A DNA stretch of 15,365 bases from Actinomycetes bacterium (GCA_023393755.1 JAEXCA010000023.1:1-15365), one strand, 5' to 3'; positions 5,661 to 13,329 are shown, counted from the stretch's first letter. Notes: generated by a model not told the origin, from the letters alone. Program-made: numbers and translations.

Positions 5661-6671
5661 TCAGACCGCAGCCCGTAGCCGGCTTCGGGAACGGGACAGC
5701 TGGACGGCTGAGATCCCGGTTCCGACGATGATCAGCAGACCCAGCGAGAAGCCCTGCCAAAAGGTCGGGATGCCCAGCAGGATCATGCTGTTCTGGACGG
5801 TGGTGATCAGCAGGGTGCCCAGCATGACGCCGGTCAGCGTGCCGGTGCCGCCGGTGATCGCGGTGCCGCCGAGCACCACCGCGGCGATCACCATCATCTC
5901 CATGCCGAGCAGGTTGGTCGGGTGCATCTGCCCCATCATCGAGGTGCGGATCAGACCGGCGACGGCGGCGATCACCCCGACCAGGACGTACAGCCAGAAC
6001 TTGATCTGCTTGACCTTGAAGCCGGCCCGCTCGGCGGAGCTCTCGTCCCCGCCGATGGCGTAGATGCCGCGGCCGAACATGGTGTAGCGCAGCACGACGA
6101 ACGCCGCCGCCAGCACCGCCAGCAGGATCAGGAAGGCGACCGGCATGCTCGAGGTCAGCCCGGACTGCGGGTTTGTGGCGACGAACAGCGAGGCCCGGCC
6201 GAAGTCGGCCATCGCCGGCGGGATCACCGGGATCTGCACCGAGCTCAGCACGCCCTGCATCACGCCGGAGAACACGCTCGAGGTGCCCAGCGTGATGATC
6301 AGGGTGGGCAGCGCCAGCCGGGCGGTGAACAGGCCGTTGAAGGCGCCGAGGATGGCACCGATCGCCATCGCCATCACGAACGGCAGCCAGATCCCGCCGA
6401 CGTAGCCGGTGTCGACCAGGTAGCGGGTGGTGGCGTAGACCGCCAGCGAGGCCAGCGCCGGGAACGACACGTCGATGCCGCCGGAGACGATCACCAGGAA
6501 GGCACCGATCCCGAACAGCCCGGGGACGACCATCGCGTTGGCGATGTCGACCAGGTTGTTGGCGGTGAAGAACTGGCCGCTGCGGGCCTGGATCACGATG
6601 CCGAGCACCAGGATCACCAGGAAGACGTAGAACTCGTTGGAACGCAGCGCCTGGGACGCGAATGCCTTCAT
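5661..6671 (-). CDS. Sugar ABC transporter permease 1 (CUT2, RbsC/BPD_transp_2 family)
   Basis: 336 residues with about 8-10 hydrophobic segments. Motifs seen: VSGGIDVSFPALASL (about 62-76), GAFNGLFTARLALPTLIITLGT, the coupling loop AIGGDESSAERAGFKVKQIK, and VVLGGTAITGGTGTLTGVMLG. It works as one half of the membrane channel, with permease 2 as the likely partner. The ATG at 6671 overlaps the ATPase stop by four bases (ATGA), so the two are translationally coupled. The true frame is clear from the membrane motifs; a slightly longer open frame on the same strand (5644-6681) is an arginine/histidine-rich shadow and not a gene. Confidence 0.94.
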   Translation of the reverse strand: MKAFASQALRSNEFYVFLVILVLGIVIQARSGQFFTANNLVDIANAMVVPGLFGIGAFLVIVSGGIDVSFPALASLAVYATTRYLVDTGYVGGIWLPFVMAMAIGAILGAFNGLFTARLALPTLIITLGTSSVFSGVMQGVLSSVQIPVIPPAMADFGRASLFVATNPQSGLTSSMPVAFLILLAVLAAAFVVLRYTMFGRGIYAIGGDESSAERAGFKVKQIKFWLYVLVGVIAAVAGLIRTSMMGQMHPTNLLGMEMMVIAAVVLGGTAITGGTGTLTGVMLGTLLITTVQNSMILLGIPTFWQGFSLGLLIIVGTGISAVQLSRSRSRLRAAV

Positions 6672-8182
6672 GCCGACTCACCTCCGGGAGCGTCGTCGCT
6701 GGTCATCAGGGCGGCCAGCTGCGCCTCGGTGGTGGTGGCCGGGTCGAGCTCGGCGACGATCCGGCCGGACTTCATCAGCAGGATGCGGTTGCAGTTGCCG
6801 ATCACCTCCGGGATGTCGTCGGAGATCACGATCACCGCCATCCCGCGTCCGGCCAGGTCCTGCAGGATCTGGTGGATGTCGTGCTTGGAGCCGATGTCGA
6901 CACCGACCGTCGGCCCGTTCAGGATCAGCACGGTCGGGTTGGTGGCCAGCCACTTGGCCAGCACGATGCGCTGCTGGTTGCCGCCGGAGAGGGTGTTGGC
7001 CGGGTTGTCCTGGTCGTGCGCGGCGATCCGCAGCTCGTCGATCCAGCGCTGCGCCTCCTTGCGCTTGCGGCCCTCGTCGTAGATGCCCCGGGTGACCGCC
7101 GCGTTGTCGATCTCGGAGATCACGATGTTGTCGCCGATCGAGCGCGGCAGGAACAGTCCCTCGGTCAGCCGGTCCTCGGGGACGTAGCCGATCCCGGCGT
7201 CGATCGCGTCCCGGACGCCGCCGAAGCTGACCGGGTCGCCCTTCAGCCGGATCTCGCCGGATTCCGGACGCAGCGCGCCGAACAGCGCCAGCGCCAGCTC
7301 GGTCCGTCCGGAGCCGAGCAGGCCGGTGATGCCGACGATCTCACCCGGGCAGAGCTGGAAGGAGATGTCCTCGAAGCCACCGGCCAGGCTGAGCCGGTCG
7401 ACCTCGAGCACCGGCTCGGCGGTGATCGCCGGAGCGGTGAAACGGGTGTCCTCGAACTCCCGGCCGGTCATGAAGTAGGAGAACTTCTTCCGGTCGAGCT
7501 CGCTGGTCGGCAGGCTCGCGGCCAGCTCGCCGTTGCGGATGATGGTGAACCGCTCGCTGATCTCGAACACCTCCTCCAGCTTGTGGCTGACGAAGAGGAT
7601 GGCGATCCCGCGGGCCTTCAGGTCGAGGATGATCCGGAACAGCGCGTCGACCTCCTTCTTGGTCAACGCGGTGGTCGGCTCGTCCATGATGATGAGCTTG
7701 GCGTTGTGCATCAGCGCCCGGCTGATCGCCACGAGTTGCCGGTCGGCCACCGACAGCGTGCCGACCTTGGCGTCCAGGTCGACCTTGAAGTCGATCTGGG
7801 AGACCGCCTCCTCGGCGATCCGGCGGAATCGCCGCCAGTTCACCAGCTTGCGCTTGGCGGCCAGTTCGGTGTTGAGCGCGAGGTTCTCCATCACCGACAG
7901 GTTCGGGAAGACCGAGAAGTCCTGGTAGATCACCTGCACCCCGCCCATGATCGACTCGATCGGGGTGAGCTTGGCGTGGTCGGTGCCGTTGAGGGTGATC
8001 GTGCCCGAATCCGGGGTGTAGACCCCGGAGATGATCTTGATCAGGGTCGACTTCCCGCAGCCGTTCTCGCCGGCCAGGCAGTGGATCTCACCCGGTTGGA
8101 TCTCCAGGTCGATGCCCTTCAACGCCTGGACACCGGAGAAGGACTTGGTGATGCCACGCACCGCGATGACGCTGTCGGTCAC
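6668..8182 (-). CDS. Sugar ABC transporter ATP-binding protein (RbsA-type, two ATPase domains)
   Basis: 504 residues, the usual RbsA/LsrA length. Domain 1: Walker A GENGCGKST (38-46), signature LSVAD (143-147), Walker B LIIMDEPTTALT (from 163), H-loop SHK (199-201). Domain 2: Walker A-like GLLGSGRTE (287-295, Lys replaced by Arg as is usual in RbsA relatives), signature LSGGNQQR (from 398), and a degenerate Walker B LILNGPTVGVD (419-429), where the expected Asp-Glu is Asn422-Gly423. ATP hydrolysis therefore rests on the other site, and the second site is probably only structural. It is a peripheral membrane protein that powers uptake. I set the start at GTG 8182 because AAGGAGGT lies 6 bases upstream and family homology begins there; the longer frame up to 8296 would run into the binding-protein gene. 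It overlaps permease 1 by four bases. Confidence 0.94.
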   Translation of the reverse strand: MTDSVIAVRGITKSFSGVQALKGIDLEIQPGEIHCLAGENGCGKSTLIKIISGVYTPDSGTITLNGTDHAKLTPIESIMGGVQVIYQDFSVFPNLSVMENLALNTELAAKRKLVNWRRFRRIAEEAVSQIDFKVDLDAKVGTLSVADRQLVAISRALMHNAKLIIMDEPTTALTKKEVDALFRIILDLKARGIAILFVSHKLEEVFEISERFTIIRNGELAASLPTSELDRKKFSYFMTGREFEDTRFTAPAITAEPVLEVDRLSLAGGFEDISFQLCPGEIVGITGLLGSGRTELALALFGALRPESGEIRLKGDPVSFGGVRDAIDAGIGYVPEDRLTEGLFLPRSIGDNIVISEIDNAAVTRGIYDEGRKRKEAQRWIDELRIAAHDQDNPANTLSGGNQQRIVLAKWLATNPTVLILNGPTVGVDIGSKHDIHQILQDLAGRGMAVIVISDDIPEVIGNCNRILLMKSGRIVAELDPATTTEAQLAALMTSDDAPGGESA

Positions 8183-8210
8183 GCGCTGACCTCCTTGTCT
8201 GGGACGGACT

Positions 8211-8245
8211 GTGCCGTGGGAGAGCTTCGCGCCCTCCCACGGCAC
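8211..8245 (-). terminator. Intercistronic 12-bp hairpin after the binding-protein gene
   Basis: GTGCCGTGGGAG (8211-8222) and CTCCCACGGCAC (8234-8245) form a perfect 12-bp stem with an 11-nt loop. It begins 10 bases past the stop of the binding-protein gene and ends 28 bases before the ATPase start. There is no T-run. It most likely acts as a partial terminator or as a 3'-end block to exonucleases, so that the binding protein is made in excess over the membrane parts. Confidence 0.65.
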
Positions 8246-8255
8246 GCCCATGCAA

Positions 8256-9311
8256 TCAGAAGCCGAAGCTGTCGACGTTGTCCTTGGTGATGACAACCCA
8301 GCCGTTGCCCTCGAGCACCTTGTCGGAGCCCTCGGCGAACTTCATCTCCTCGTAGCCCTTGACGTTCAGGTTCACCGGAGCGGTCACCTTGTGGTCGGGG
8401 GCGTCCAGCACCTGGCGGGCCAGGTCGGCCAGCGCGTAGCCCGCGTCGGCCGGATCCCACAGGGTCAGCGCGGCCACCGAGCCGTCGACCAGGATCTGCT
8501 TGTTGGCGGCCGGCATGCCGGTCCCGGCGGTGAACACCTTCCCCTTCAGGCCCAGTTCGTCGATCGCCCGGGCGATGCCGGGGGCGTCGAAGGAGGAGGT
8601 GCCCATGATGCCCTTGAGGTCGGGGTGCGACTTCAGCAGTTCCTTGGCGGTCTGGTAGGCGGTCTCGCCGTCGTCCTGGGACTCGACCCGGTTGGGGTTG
8701 TCCAGCAGCTTCATGTTCGGGTACTTCTCCTGCTGGTGCGCGACGCCACCGTCCGCCCACTCGTTGTGGGAGGCATTGGTGACGTGGCCGACCATGGTGG
8801 TGTACAGGCCCTCGCCACCCATCGCCTCGGCCAGGTTGTCCATGATGAACGCGCCGTAGGCCGAGTTGTTGAAGGCCTCGATGTCGTACATGGTGTTCTG
8901 CTGGCTGGCGCCCTCATGGGTGACGACGACGATGCCGGCGTCCAGGGCCTCCTTCAGGACCGTCTCCAGCGCGCCCGGATCGACCGGCACGACGCCGATC
9001 GCGTCCACGCCCTGGGCGATCAGGTCCTGGATGACCTGGGCCTGCTGGGTGGCGTCGGTCTCAGCGGGGCCCTTCTGGTACACGGTGAGGTCCTTGTGGT
9101 CCTCCTGGTACTTCTTCACCCCGGTTTCCATCCGGACGAACCACGGGTTGGTGGAGTCCTTCGGGACGATCGCGATGGTGTAGTTCTTGTCCCCTCCGGT
9201 GTCACCGGAGGCTGCCGGGCTGCCGGTGCCAGCGGTTCCACCGCAGGCGGTCAGCGTCAGGCTCAGCGCCAGCGCCGACCCCAGCGCCCCAGCGATCAGG
9301 CGTCGTTTCAT
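8256..9311 (-). CDS. Sugar ABC transporter substrate-binding lipoprotein (Peripla_BP_4 type)
   Basis: 351 residues, first gene of the operon. The N-terminus MKRRLIAGALGSALALSLTLTAC is a lipoprotein signal with lipobox LTAC and Cys23, followed by a Gly/Ser/Thr/Ala linker (24-42). The mature domain starts at NYTIAIVPKDSTNPWF and shows the pattern of CUT2 binding proteins (PF13407): ETDATQQAQVIQDLIAQGVDAIGVVPVDP, DAGIVVVTHEG, GIMGTSSFDAPGIARAI, VFTAGTGMPAANKQIL. It resembles the LsrB (AI-2) and RhaS side of the family more than ribose- or galactose-binding proteins. It captures the ligand outside the membrane and docks on the two permeases. The ATG at 9311 has GAGGAG about 8 bases upstream. Expression is probably controlled by the LacI operators at 9418-9450. 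Ligand not predictable from sequence by eye. Confidence 0.93.
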   Translation of the reverse strand: MKRRLIAGALGSALALSLTLTACGGTAGTGSPAASGDTGGDKNYTIAIVPKDSTNPWFVRMETGVKKYQEDHKDLTVYQKGPAETDATQQAQVIQDLIAQGVDAIGVVPVDPGALETVLKEALDAGIVVVTHEGASQQNTMYDIEAFNNSAYGAFIMDNLAEAMGGEGLYTTMVGHVTNASHNEWADGGVAHQQEKYPNMKLLDNPNRVESQDDGETAYQTAKELLKSHPDLKGIMGTSSFDAPGIARAIDELGLKGKVFTAGTGMPAANKQILVDGSVAALTLWDPADAGYALADLARQVLDAPDHKVTAPVNLNVKGYEEMKFAEGSDKVLEGNGWVVITKDNVDSFGF

Positions 9312-9417
9312 GGCCAGTCTCTCCTCTACCTCGTCTCAGCCGAACGGTTCCGCGGCGGCCAACCCACCCAACCCTGGACGAGCTCTCCATCGCTTCCACC
9401 GGCGGCCTTGCCGGACG

Positions 9418-9450
9418 TTTGAAGCGGTTCATTTCTTGAACCGCTTCAAA
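9418..9450. promoter_or_regulatory. Double LacI-family operator between regulator and transporter operon
   Basis: TTTGAAGCGGTTC (9418-9430) and GAACCGCTTCAAA (9438-9450) form a perfect 13-bp inverted repeat with a 7-bp spacer. Each arm region is itself a near-palindrome with a central CG, TGAAGCGGTTCA (9420-9431) and TGAACCGCTTCA (9437-9448), which is the LacI-family operator pattern. The two centres lie 17 bp apart. A possible -10 TACACT (9454-9459) for the divergent regulator lies just beside it. It sits about 107 bp before the binding-protein ATG and 118 bp before the lacI-type GTG, so it can control both directions. The rest of 9312-9568 shows no gene. Confidence 0.78.
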
Positions 9451-9568
9451 AGTTACACTCAGTTCCGTCCGCACGCACCATCTTCAACGGAAGAAGTAGA
9501 TAACGGTTTGGACACCGTCGCCACGAACGCGGCGGGCGACCGGGGCGGGCGGAGAAAGGGGTACGGAC

Positions 9569-10612
9569 GTGGCGCAGTCGAGGCGGCCGGACGGTCGGAC
9601 CACGGCCAGCATCCGCGATGTCGCCGCACGCGCCGGCGTCTCGGTCGGGACGGTGTCGAACACGATCAACCACCCCGAGGTGGTGCGGCACCGGACCCGC
9701 GCCGCGGTGGAGGAGGCGATCGCCGAGCTGGGCTTCGTCCCCAACCAGCAGGCCCGGATGCTCACCGGCGTCTCCAGCCAGGTGATCGGCCTGATCGTCC
9801 AGGATCTGATGAGCCCCTTCTTCATGGAGGCCGCCAGCGCCGTCGAGCGGGCGGCGAACGAGGCCGGCCACATGATGATCCTGTGTGACTCGGAGAACAC
9901 CCGGGACCGGGAGGATGCGCTGTTGCAGCTGCTGACCGCGCAGCGGGTGCGCGGCGTGCTGCTCACCCCGGCCACGGCCGAGGTCGACTCCCTGCCGAGC
10001 TGGCCGGCCGACCAGCAGGTGCCGGTGGTCTTCGTCGACTACAAGGGCTCCCCCGGCACCTGCTCGGTCTCGGTGGACCACGTCGCCGGTGCCAAGCTCG
10101 CCGTGAGCCACCTGCTCTCCCTGGGGCACGACCGGATCGCCTTCGTCGGCGGACCGACGGTGCTGCACCAGTTCGCCCAACGCAGCCAGGGCTCGAAGCT
10201 GGCGCTGATCGAAGCCGGCCTCGATCCGGAGACCGCGCTGATCGAGGAGAGCGTGGAGGCGATCGGCATCCGGGACGGCATGCTCGCCGCCCAGCGCCTG
10301 ATCGAGCGCGGGCTGCCCGGCGCCGTGTTCTGCGGCAACGACATGCTGGCCTTCGGGGTGTACCGCGGCCTGGCGCAGAACGGGCTGCGGGTCCCCGAGG
10401 ACGTCGCCCTGGTGGGGTATGACGACATCACCTTCGCGGCGGACTGGATCGTGCCGCTCACCTCGGTGCGCCAGCCGATCTACGAACTCGGCTACCGGGC
10501 GGCCAACCTGCTGTTCGAGCACTCCGCCGACGATCCCGGCCACCTCCACCAGCAGATCGTGCTGACCCCCTCCCTGATCATCCGGGCGTCCAGCACTCCC
10601 GCCGTGGGCTAG
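9569..10612 (+). CDS. LacI-family transcriptional regulator
   Basis: 347 residues, standard family length. The N-terminal helix-turn-helix is SIRDVAARAGVSVGTVSNTI (14-33), followed by the hinge-helix region PNQQARMLTG (58-67). The effector domain (about 70-340, periplasmic-binding-protein fold) shows IGLIVQDLMSPFF, GVLLTPATAEVD, VPVVFVDYKG, HDRIAFVGGP, AVFCGNDMLAFGVYRGL and LVGYDDITFA, all typical. The start is GTG at 9569, with AAAGGGG 7 bases upstream; a Lys/Arg-poor but Arg-rich tail precedes the first helix. It is divergent from the transporter operon and the double operator lies between them, so it very likely represses the operon and itself until a sugar ligand binds. The ligand is presumably the imported compound or its phosphate. 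It converges on the Nudix gene with 9 bp between stops. Confidence 0.94.
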   Translation: MAQSRRPDGRTTASIRDVAARAGVSVGTVSNTINHPEVVRHRTRAAVEEAIAELGFVPNQQARMLTGVSSQVIGLIVQDLMSPFFMEAASAVERAANEAGHMMILCDSENTRDREDALLQLLTAQRVRGVLLTPATAEVDSLPSWPADQQVPVVFVDYKGSPGTCSVSVDHVAGAKLAVSHLLSLGHDRIAFVGGPTVLHQFAQRSQGSKLALIEAGLDPETALIEESVEAIGIRDGMLAAQRLIERGLPGAVFCGNDMLAFGVYRGLAQNGLRVPEDVALVGYDDITFAADWIVPLTSVRQPIYELGYRAANLLFEHSADDPGHLHQQIVLTPSLIIRASSTPAVG

Positions 10613-10621
10613 CAGATCCGC

Positions 10622-11155
10622 CTACTCGCCGGCCCGGTCCATCCACGAGCGCCGAAGGTCGTCCAGCCAGGGACGGAGGTTGGCCACCGTGTCGGGCATG
10701 AAGGGCAGTTGGCCGAGCATCGCCAGCAGCCGGTCCGGCGTCACCCACTCGCCCCAGGCCACCTCCTCGGGCTGCCAGCGGATCGGGCCGTCCCAGGTGC
10801 ACTCGTAGCAGTGGGCGTGGAAGCGGGTGTGGTCGTCGGCGTAGTCGGTCTCGAACAGCGGACGCAACGCGACCCCGGTCACCCCGAGTTCCTCCTCGAC
10901 CTCCCGCAGCGCGGCGGCGTGGGGCTCCTCGCCGGCCTGCAGCACCCCGCCGGCGGCGAAGTCGTAGCGGCCCGGGTAGACGTCCTTGGTGTCGGTGCGG
11001 CGATGGACGTACACCCGTCCGGCCGGATCCCTGACCACAACCGCCGTCGCGCCGTGCCAGAGGTTCCGGGCCCGCATCTCGGCCCGGGTCGCCACCTCGC
11101 CGGTCGGCCGGCCGTCCGGCCCGTACAGCGCCACGCGTTCCGTCATGCTCCCCAT
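10622..11155 (-). CDS. Nudix hydrolase (YfcD/IDI-like)
   Basis: 177 residues from the chosen start. The Nudix box is complete: GVLQAGEEPHAAALREVEEELGV (about 70-92) fits GX5EX7REUXEEXGU, so the Mg-binding glutamates are present. The front part TERVALYGPDGRPTGEVATRAEMRARNLWHGA and VYVHRRTDTKDVYPGRYDFAAGG match the YfcD branch, related to isopentenyl-diphosphate isomerase in layout. Family members cleave nucleoside diphosphates linked to another group; this substrate is unknown. Start choice is uncertain: three in-frame ATGs lie at 11158, 11155 and 11146; GAGGG is best spaced to 11155, while family homology begins at 11146. The frame stays open further upstream only because of GC bias. It converges on the lacI-type gene and has its own leader with a 16-bp inverted repeat. 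Confidence 0.88.
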   Translation of the reverse strand: MGSMTERVALYGPDGRPTGEVATRAEMRARNLWHGATAVVVRDPAGRVYVHRRTDTKDVYPGRYDFAAGGVLQAGEEPHAAALREVEEELGVTGVALRPLFETDYADDHTRFHAHCYECTWDGPIRWQPEEVAWGEWVTPDRLLAMLGQLPFMPDTVANLRPWLDDLRRSWMDRAGE

Positions 11156-11183
11156 CATCCACCCTCTTGGCCGATGGTTCTCC

Positions 11184-11227
11184 TTGTCGCCGAGGGCCTC
11201 CCCCGGGGCACAGGCCCTCGGCGACAA
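11184..11227. repeat. 16-bp perfect inverted repeat between divergent genes
   Basis: TTGTCGCCGAGGGCCT (11184-11199) and AGGCCCTCGGCGACAA (11212-11227) are perfect inverted repeats around a 12-nt loop that itself contains CCCCGGGG. The site lies 28 bp upstream of the Nudix start and 104 bp upstream of the patatin gene. Because both genes point away, a terminator is not needed here; a leader hairpin in the Nudix mRNA or a protein-binding site is more likely. On the minus strand it ends in an unused AAGGAG. The rest of 11156-11331 shows only a possible -35 TTGACG (11277-11282) for the patatin gene. Confidence 0.65.
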
Positions 11228-11331
11228 CCGGGGCACCCAGCGGTCGATGGGGACGGGGGGTGGACGGGCGGAGGCGTTGACGTGGGAGGTCGGGGGGACC
11301 ACGCTGGCTGCCACCACATCGGGAGGTCGCC

Positions 11332-13290
11332 ATGTCCGAAGCCGTCGCCGATCGACCGCAGCCGTCGCCCGCGGAATGCTCGCTGGTGATGAAGGGCGGG
11401 ATCACCTCGGGGGTGGTCTACCCGCAGGCGGTGACCGAGCTCGCCGCCCGGTACCGGTTCCGCCGGATCGGCGGCTCCTCGGCCGGGGCGATCGCGGCCG
11501 TGCTGGCCGCGGCAGCCGAGTACCACCGCGGCCGGACCGGGCAGACCCCACCGGGCCGGCCCGCGCAGAGCGCGACCCACCTCTCCTCGCCGTCACCCAC
11601 CGAGCCGGCGCCTCCCGACGGCTGGGACCCGGCGGCGGCAGGCTTCGACCGGCTGCGCCGGCTCCCCTTCCAGCTGCAGACCCAGTTGCCGCTGCTCTTC
11701 GCCCCGGCCACCCGGACGAAGCGGGTGTTCCACCTGCTGGGGGCCTGGATCGAACCCGGCTGGTCGCGCGGCCGGCGGATCGCGAGTTCGGTGGGACGGC
11801 TGCTCCGCCAGGGCTGGCTGCCGTTCGTCGCGGTGACGCTGGCACTGCTGCTGCCCGGCTTCGGAGCGGCGGTCGCGCTGGCGGGGGGACTGCGTCCGGA
11901 AACCTGGTGGCCGGTGGCCGGCGCCACCGCGCTGTGGCTGCCACCGGCGCTGGCCGGCGGCCTGCTCGCCGCGGCGATCGTGGTCGGCCGACGTACCCTG
12001 CGGGCGGTCGACGGCAACGGCTTCGGCATCGTCAACGGCCATCTCGCCGACGACAGCCAGGCGCTCACCGACTGGCTGACCCGGGAGATCAACCTCACCG
12101 CCGGACGGCCGGCGTCCGCTCCGCCGCTGACCTTCGGCGACCTCTGGGGGGACGAGGCCACGGCCGAGTTCCGCCGGACCTTCACCCGTGGCACCGGCGC
12201 CCAGGCCCGCTTCAACCACAATGTCGGGTCGATCGCCTGGAGCAGGCTCGACCCGGAACTCGACCTGCGGGTGATGACCACCTGCCTCACCCACCGGCTG
12301 CCGCAGAGCTTCCCCTTCTTCGACGACAACTACCTGTTCTGCGCGACCTGCCTGGCCGGCTACTTCCCGTCCACCGTCGCCGGGGCGCTGGTCGAGCATG
12401 CCCGGGACGCGGTCGAGCCGGAGAGCCGCTGGACGCCGCCGCGCTGCCCGCGGCACGGCGAGGACCTGCGCCGGCTTCCGTTCGCGCCCGACATCCCGGT
12501 GGTGGTGGCGGCCCGGCTGAGCCTGAGCTTCCCGGTGCTGATCAGCGCGGTGCCGCTGTACTACCAGGACTTCTTCAAGAAGCGCGACGACGACCGCTCG
12601 GTACCGGTGGTCACCGCGTGGTTCTCCGACGGCGGCATCACCAGCAACTTCCCGATGCAGTTCTTCGACGCCTGGCTGCCGAACCGTCCGACCTTCGGCA
12701 TCAACCTGGTCGACTTCGAGCCTGGCTACGACGATCAGGCGGTGACCCTGCCGGCCGCCACCAAGCGCGCCCGGCTCACCGAGACCCCGATCCGCAGCGC
12801 CCTCGGGCTGCTCAGCACCACCCTGGCCACCATGCAGGACTGGCCGGACCGGGTGCAGATGGACTCCCCCGGCTTCAAGGACCGGATCGCCACCATCCGC
12901 ACCACCGCCGGCGAGGGCGGACTCAACCTCGCGATGAGGCCCGAGACGATCGCCGGGCTGAGCGCCAAGGGCGCGCTGGCCGGCGCGAAGCTCCGCGACG
13001 ACTTCGACTTCGAACTGCACCGCTGGCTCCGCTTCCGGATCGCGATGAACGGGCTCAGCGTGGCCCTGGCCCGGTTCGGCGACAACCTGCCCGACTTCGA
13101 GGCCAACCTGCCGGAGCCGTGGGATCGTCCGACCTACCAGTTCCGCGGCCACCGGGAGGCCAGGGTGCGACAGGACGCCCGCGACCTGGCCGCTCTCGCC
13201 GCCGCCTGGGCCGCCGACGGCTGGCCGGCCAACCGGGACCGTCCGCCGCGCCCGGAGCCGGTGCTGCGCTTCGGCCCGGGCTCCCACTGA
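11332..13290 (+). CDS. Patatin-like phospholipase with inserted membrane segments
   Basis: 652 residues, about twice a bare patatin domain. The lipase parts are split. N-terminal: the glycine-rich oxyanion segment MKGGITSGVVYPQAV (20-34) and the nucleophile elbow GGSSAG (47-52, catalytic Ser50). C-terminal half: the second dyad residue in FSDGGITSNFP (Asp433). Between them lie two hydrophobic stretches (about 163-186 and 193-219) that look like a membrane hairpin, then a region with CATC (337-340) and CPRH (372-375), a possible zinc site. Patatins hydrolyse acyl esters of membrane lipids through this Ser/Asp dyad. No signal peptide, so the lipase is expected on the cytoplasmic face, held to the membrane by the hairpin. 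The ATG at 11332 has GGGAGGT 4-5 bases upstream. The role is unknown; it has no operon partner on its left and a hairpin at its end. Confidence 0.9.
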   Translation: MSEAVADRPQPSPAECSLVMKGGITSGVVYPQAVTELAARYRFRRIGGSSAGAIAAVLAAAAEYHRGRTGQTPPGRPAQSATHLSSPSPTEPAPPDGWDPAAAGFDRLRRLPFQLQTQLPLLFAPATRTKRVFHLLGAWIEPGWSRGRRIASSVGRLLRQGWLPFVAVTLALLLPGFGAAVALAGGLRPETWWPVAGATALWLPPALAGGLLAAAIVVGRRTLRAVDGNGFGIVNGHLADDSQALTDWLTREINLTAGRPASAPPLTFGDLWGDEATAEFRRTFTRGTGAQARFNHNVGSIAWSRLDPELDLRVMTTCLTHRLPQSFPFFDDNYLFCATCLAGYFPSTVAGALVEHARDAVEPESRWTPPRCPRHGEDLRRLPFAPDIPVVVAARLSLSFPVLISAVPLYYQDFFKKRDDDRSVPVVTAWFSDGGITSNFPMQFFDAWLPNRPTFGINLVDFEPGYDDQAVTLPAATKRARLTETPIRSALGLLSTTLATMQDWPDRVQMDSPGFKDRIATIRTTAGEGGLNLAMRPETIAGLSAKGALAGAKLRDDFDFELHRWLRFRIAMNGLSVALARFGDNLPDFEANLPEPWDRPTYQFRGHREARVRQDARDLAALAAAWAADGWPANRDRPPRPEPVLRFGPGSH

Positions 13291-13300
13291 ACCGGGAGCC
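13279..13300 (+). terminator. Hairpin enclosing the patatin stop codon
   Basis: GGCTCCC (13279-13285) and GGGAGCC (13294-13300) form 7 perfect bp with an 8-nt loop that holds the TGA stop (13288-13290). No T-run follows. It could end or slow transcription before the protease promoter. Confidence 0.35.
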
Positions 13301-13310
13301 GCACAGGAAG

Positions 13311-13329
13311 TTCCCAGCGAACCCCCAGC
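13311..13329 (+). promoter_or_regulatory. Direct repeats at 11-bp pitch upstream of the S1C protease
   Basis: TTCCCAGC (13311-13318) and CCCCCAGC (13322-13329) are near-identical octamers 11 bp apart. A possible -10 CAGGCT lies at 13347-13352, so the repeats would cover the -35 position, as expected for activation by an OmpR-family response regulator. MprA, which controls the HtrA-like protease PepD in mycobacteria, uses direct repeats of a similar CTCAGC kind. The regulator is not in the window. Confidence 0.45.

Noticed and set aside
5644..6681. A frame slightly longer than permease 1 on the same strand
   Set aside because: Its translation is dominated by Arg, His, Gly and Asp without any domain, while the overlapping frame 5661-6671 has clear permease motifs and membrane segments.
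8183..8296. N-terminal extension of the ATPase to a start at 8296
   Set aside because: It would overlap the binding-protein gene and the intercistronic hairpin; the GTG at 8182 has an ideal ribosome site and matches where family homology begins.
9341..9352. GAACGGTTC as a third LacI operator near the binding-protein start
   Set aside because: The half-sites are one base closer than in the two clear operators and the flanks do not match.
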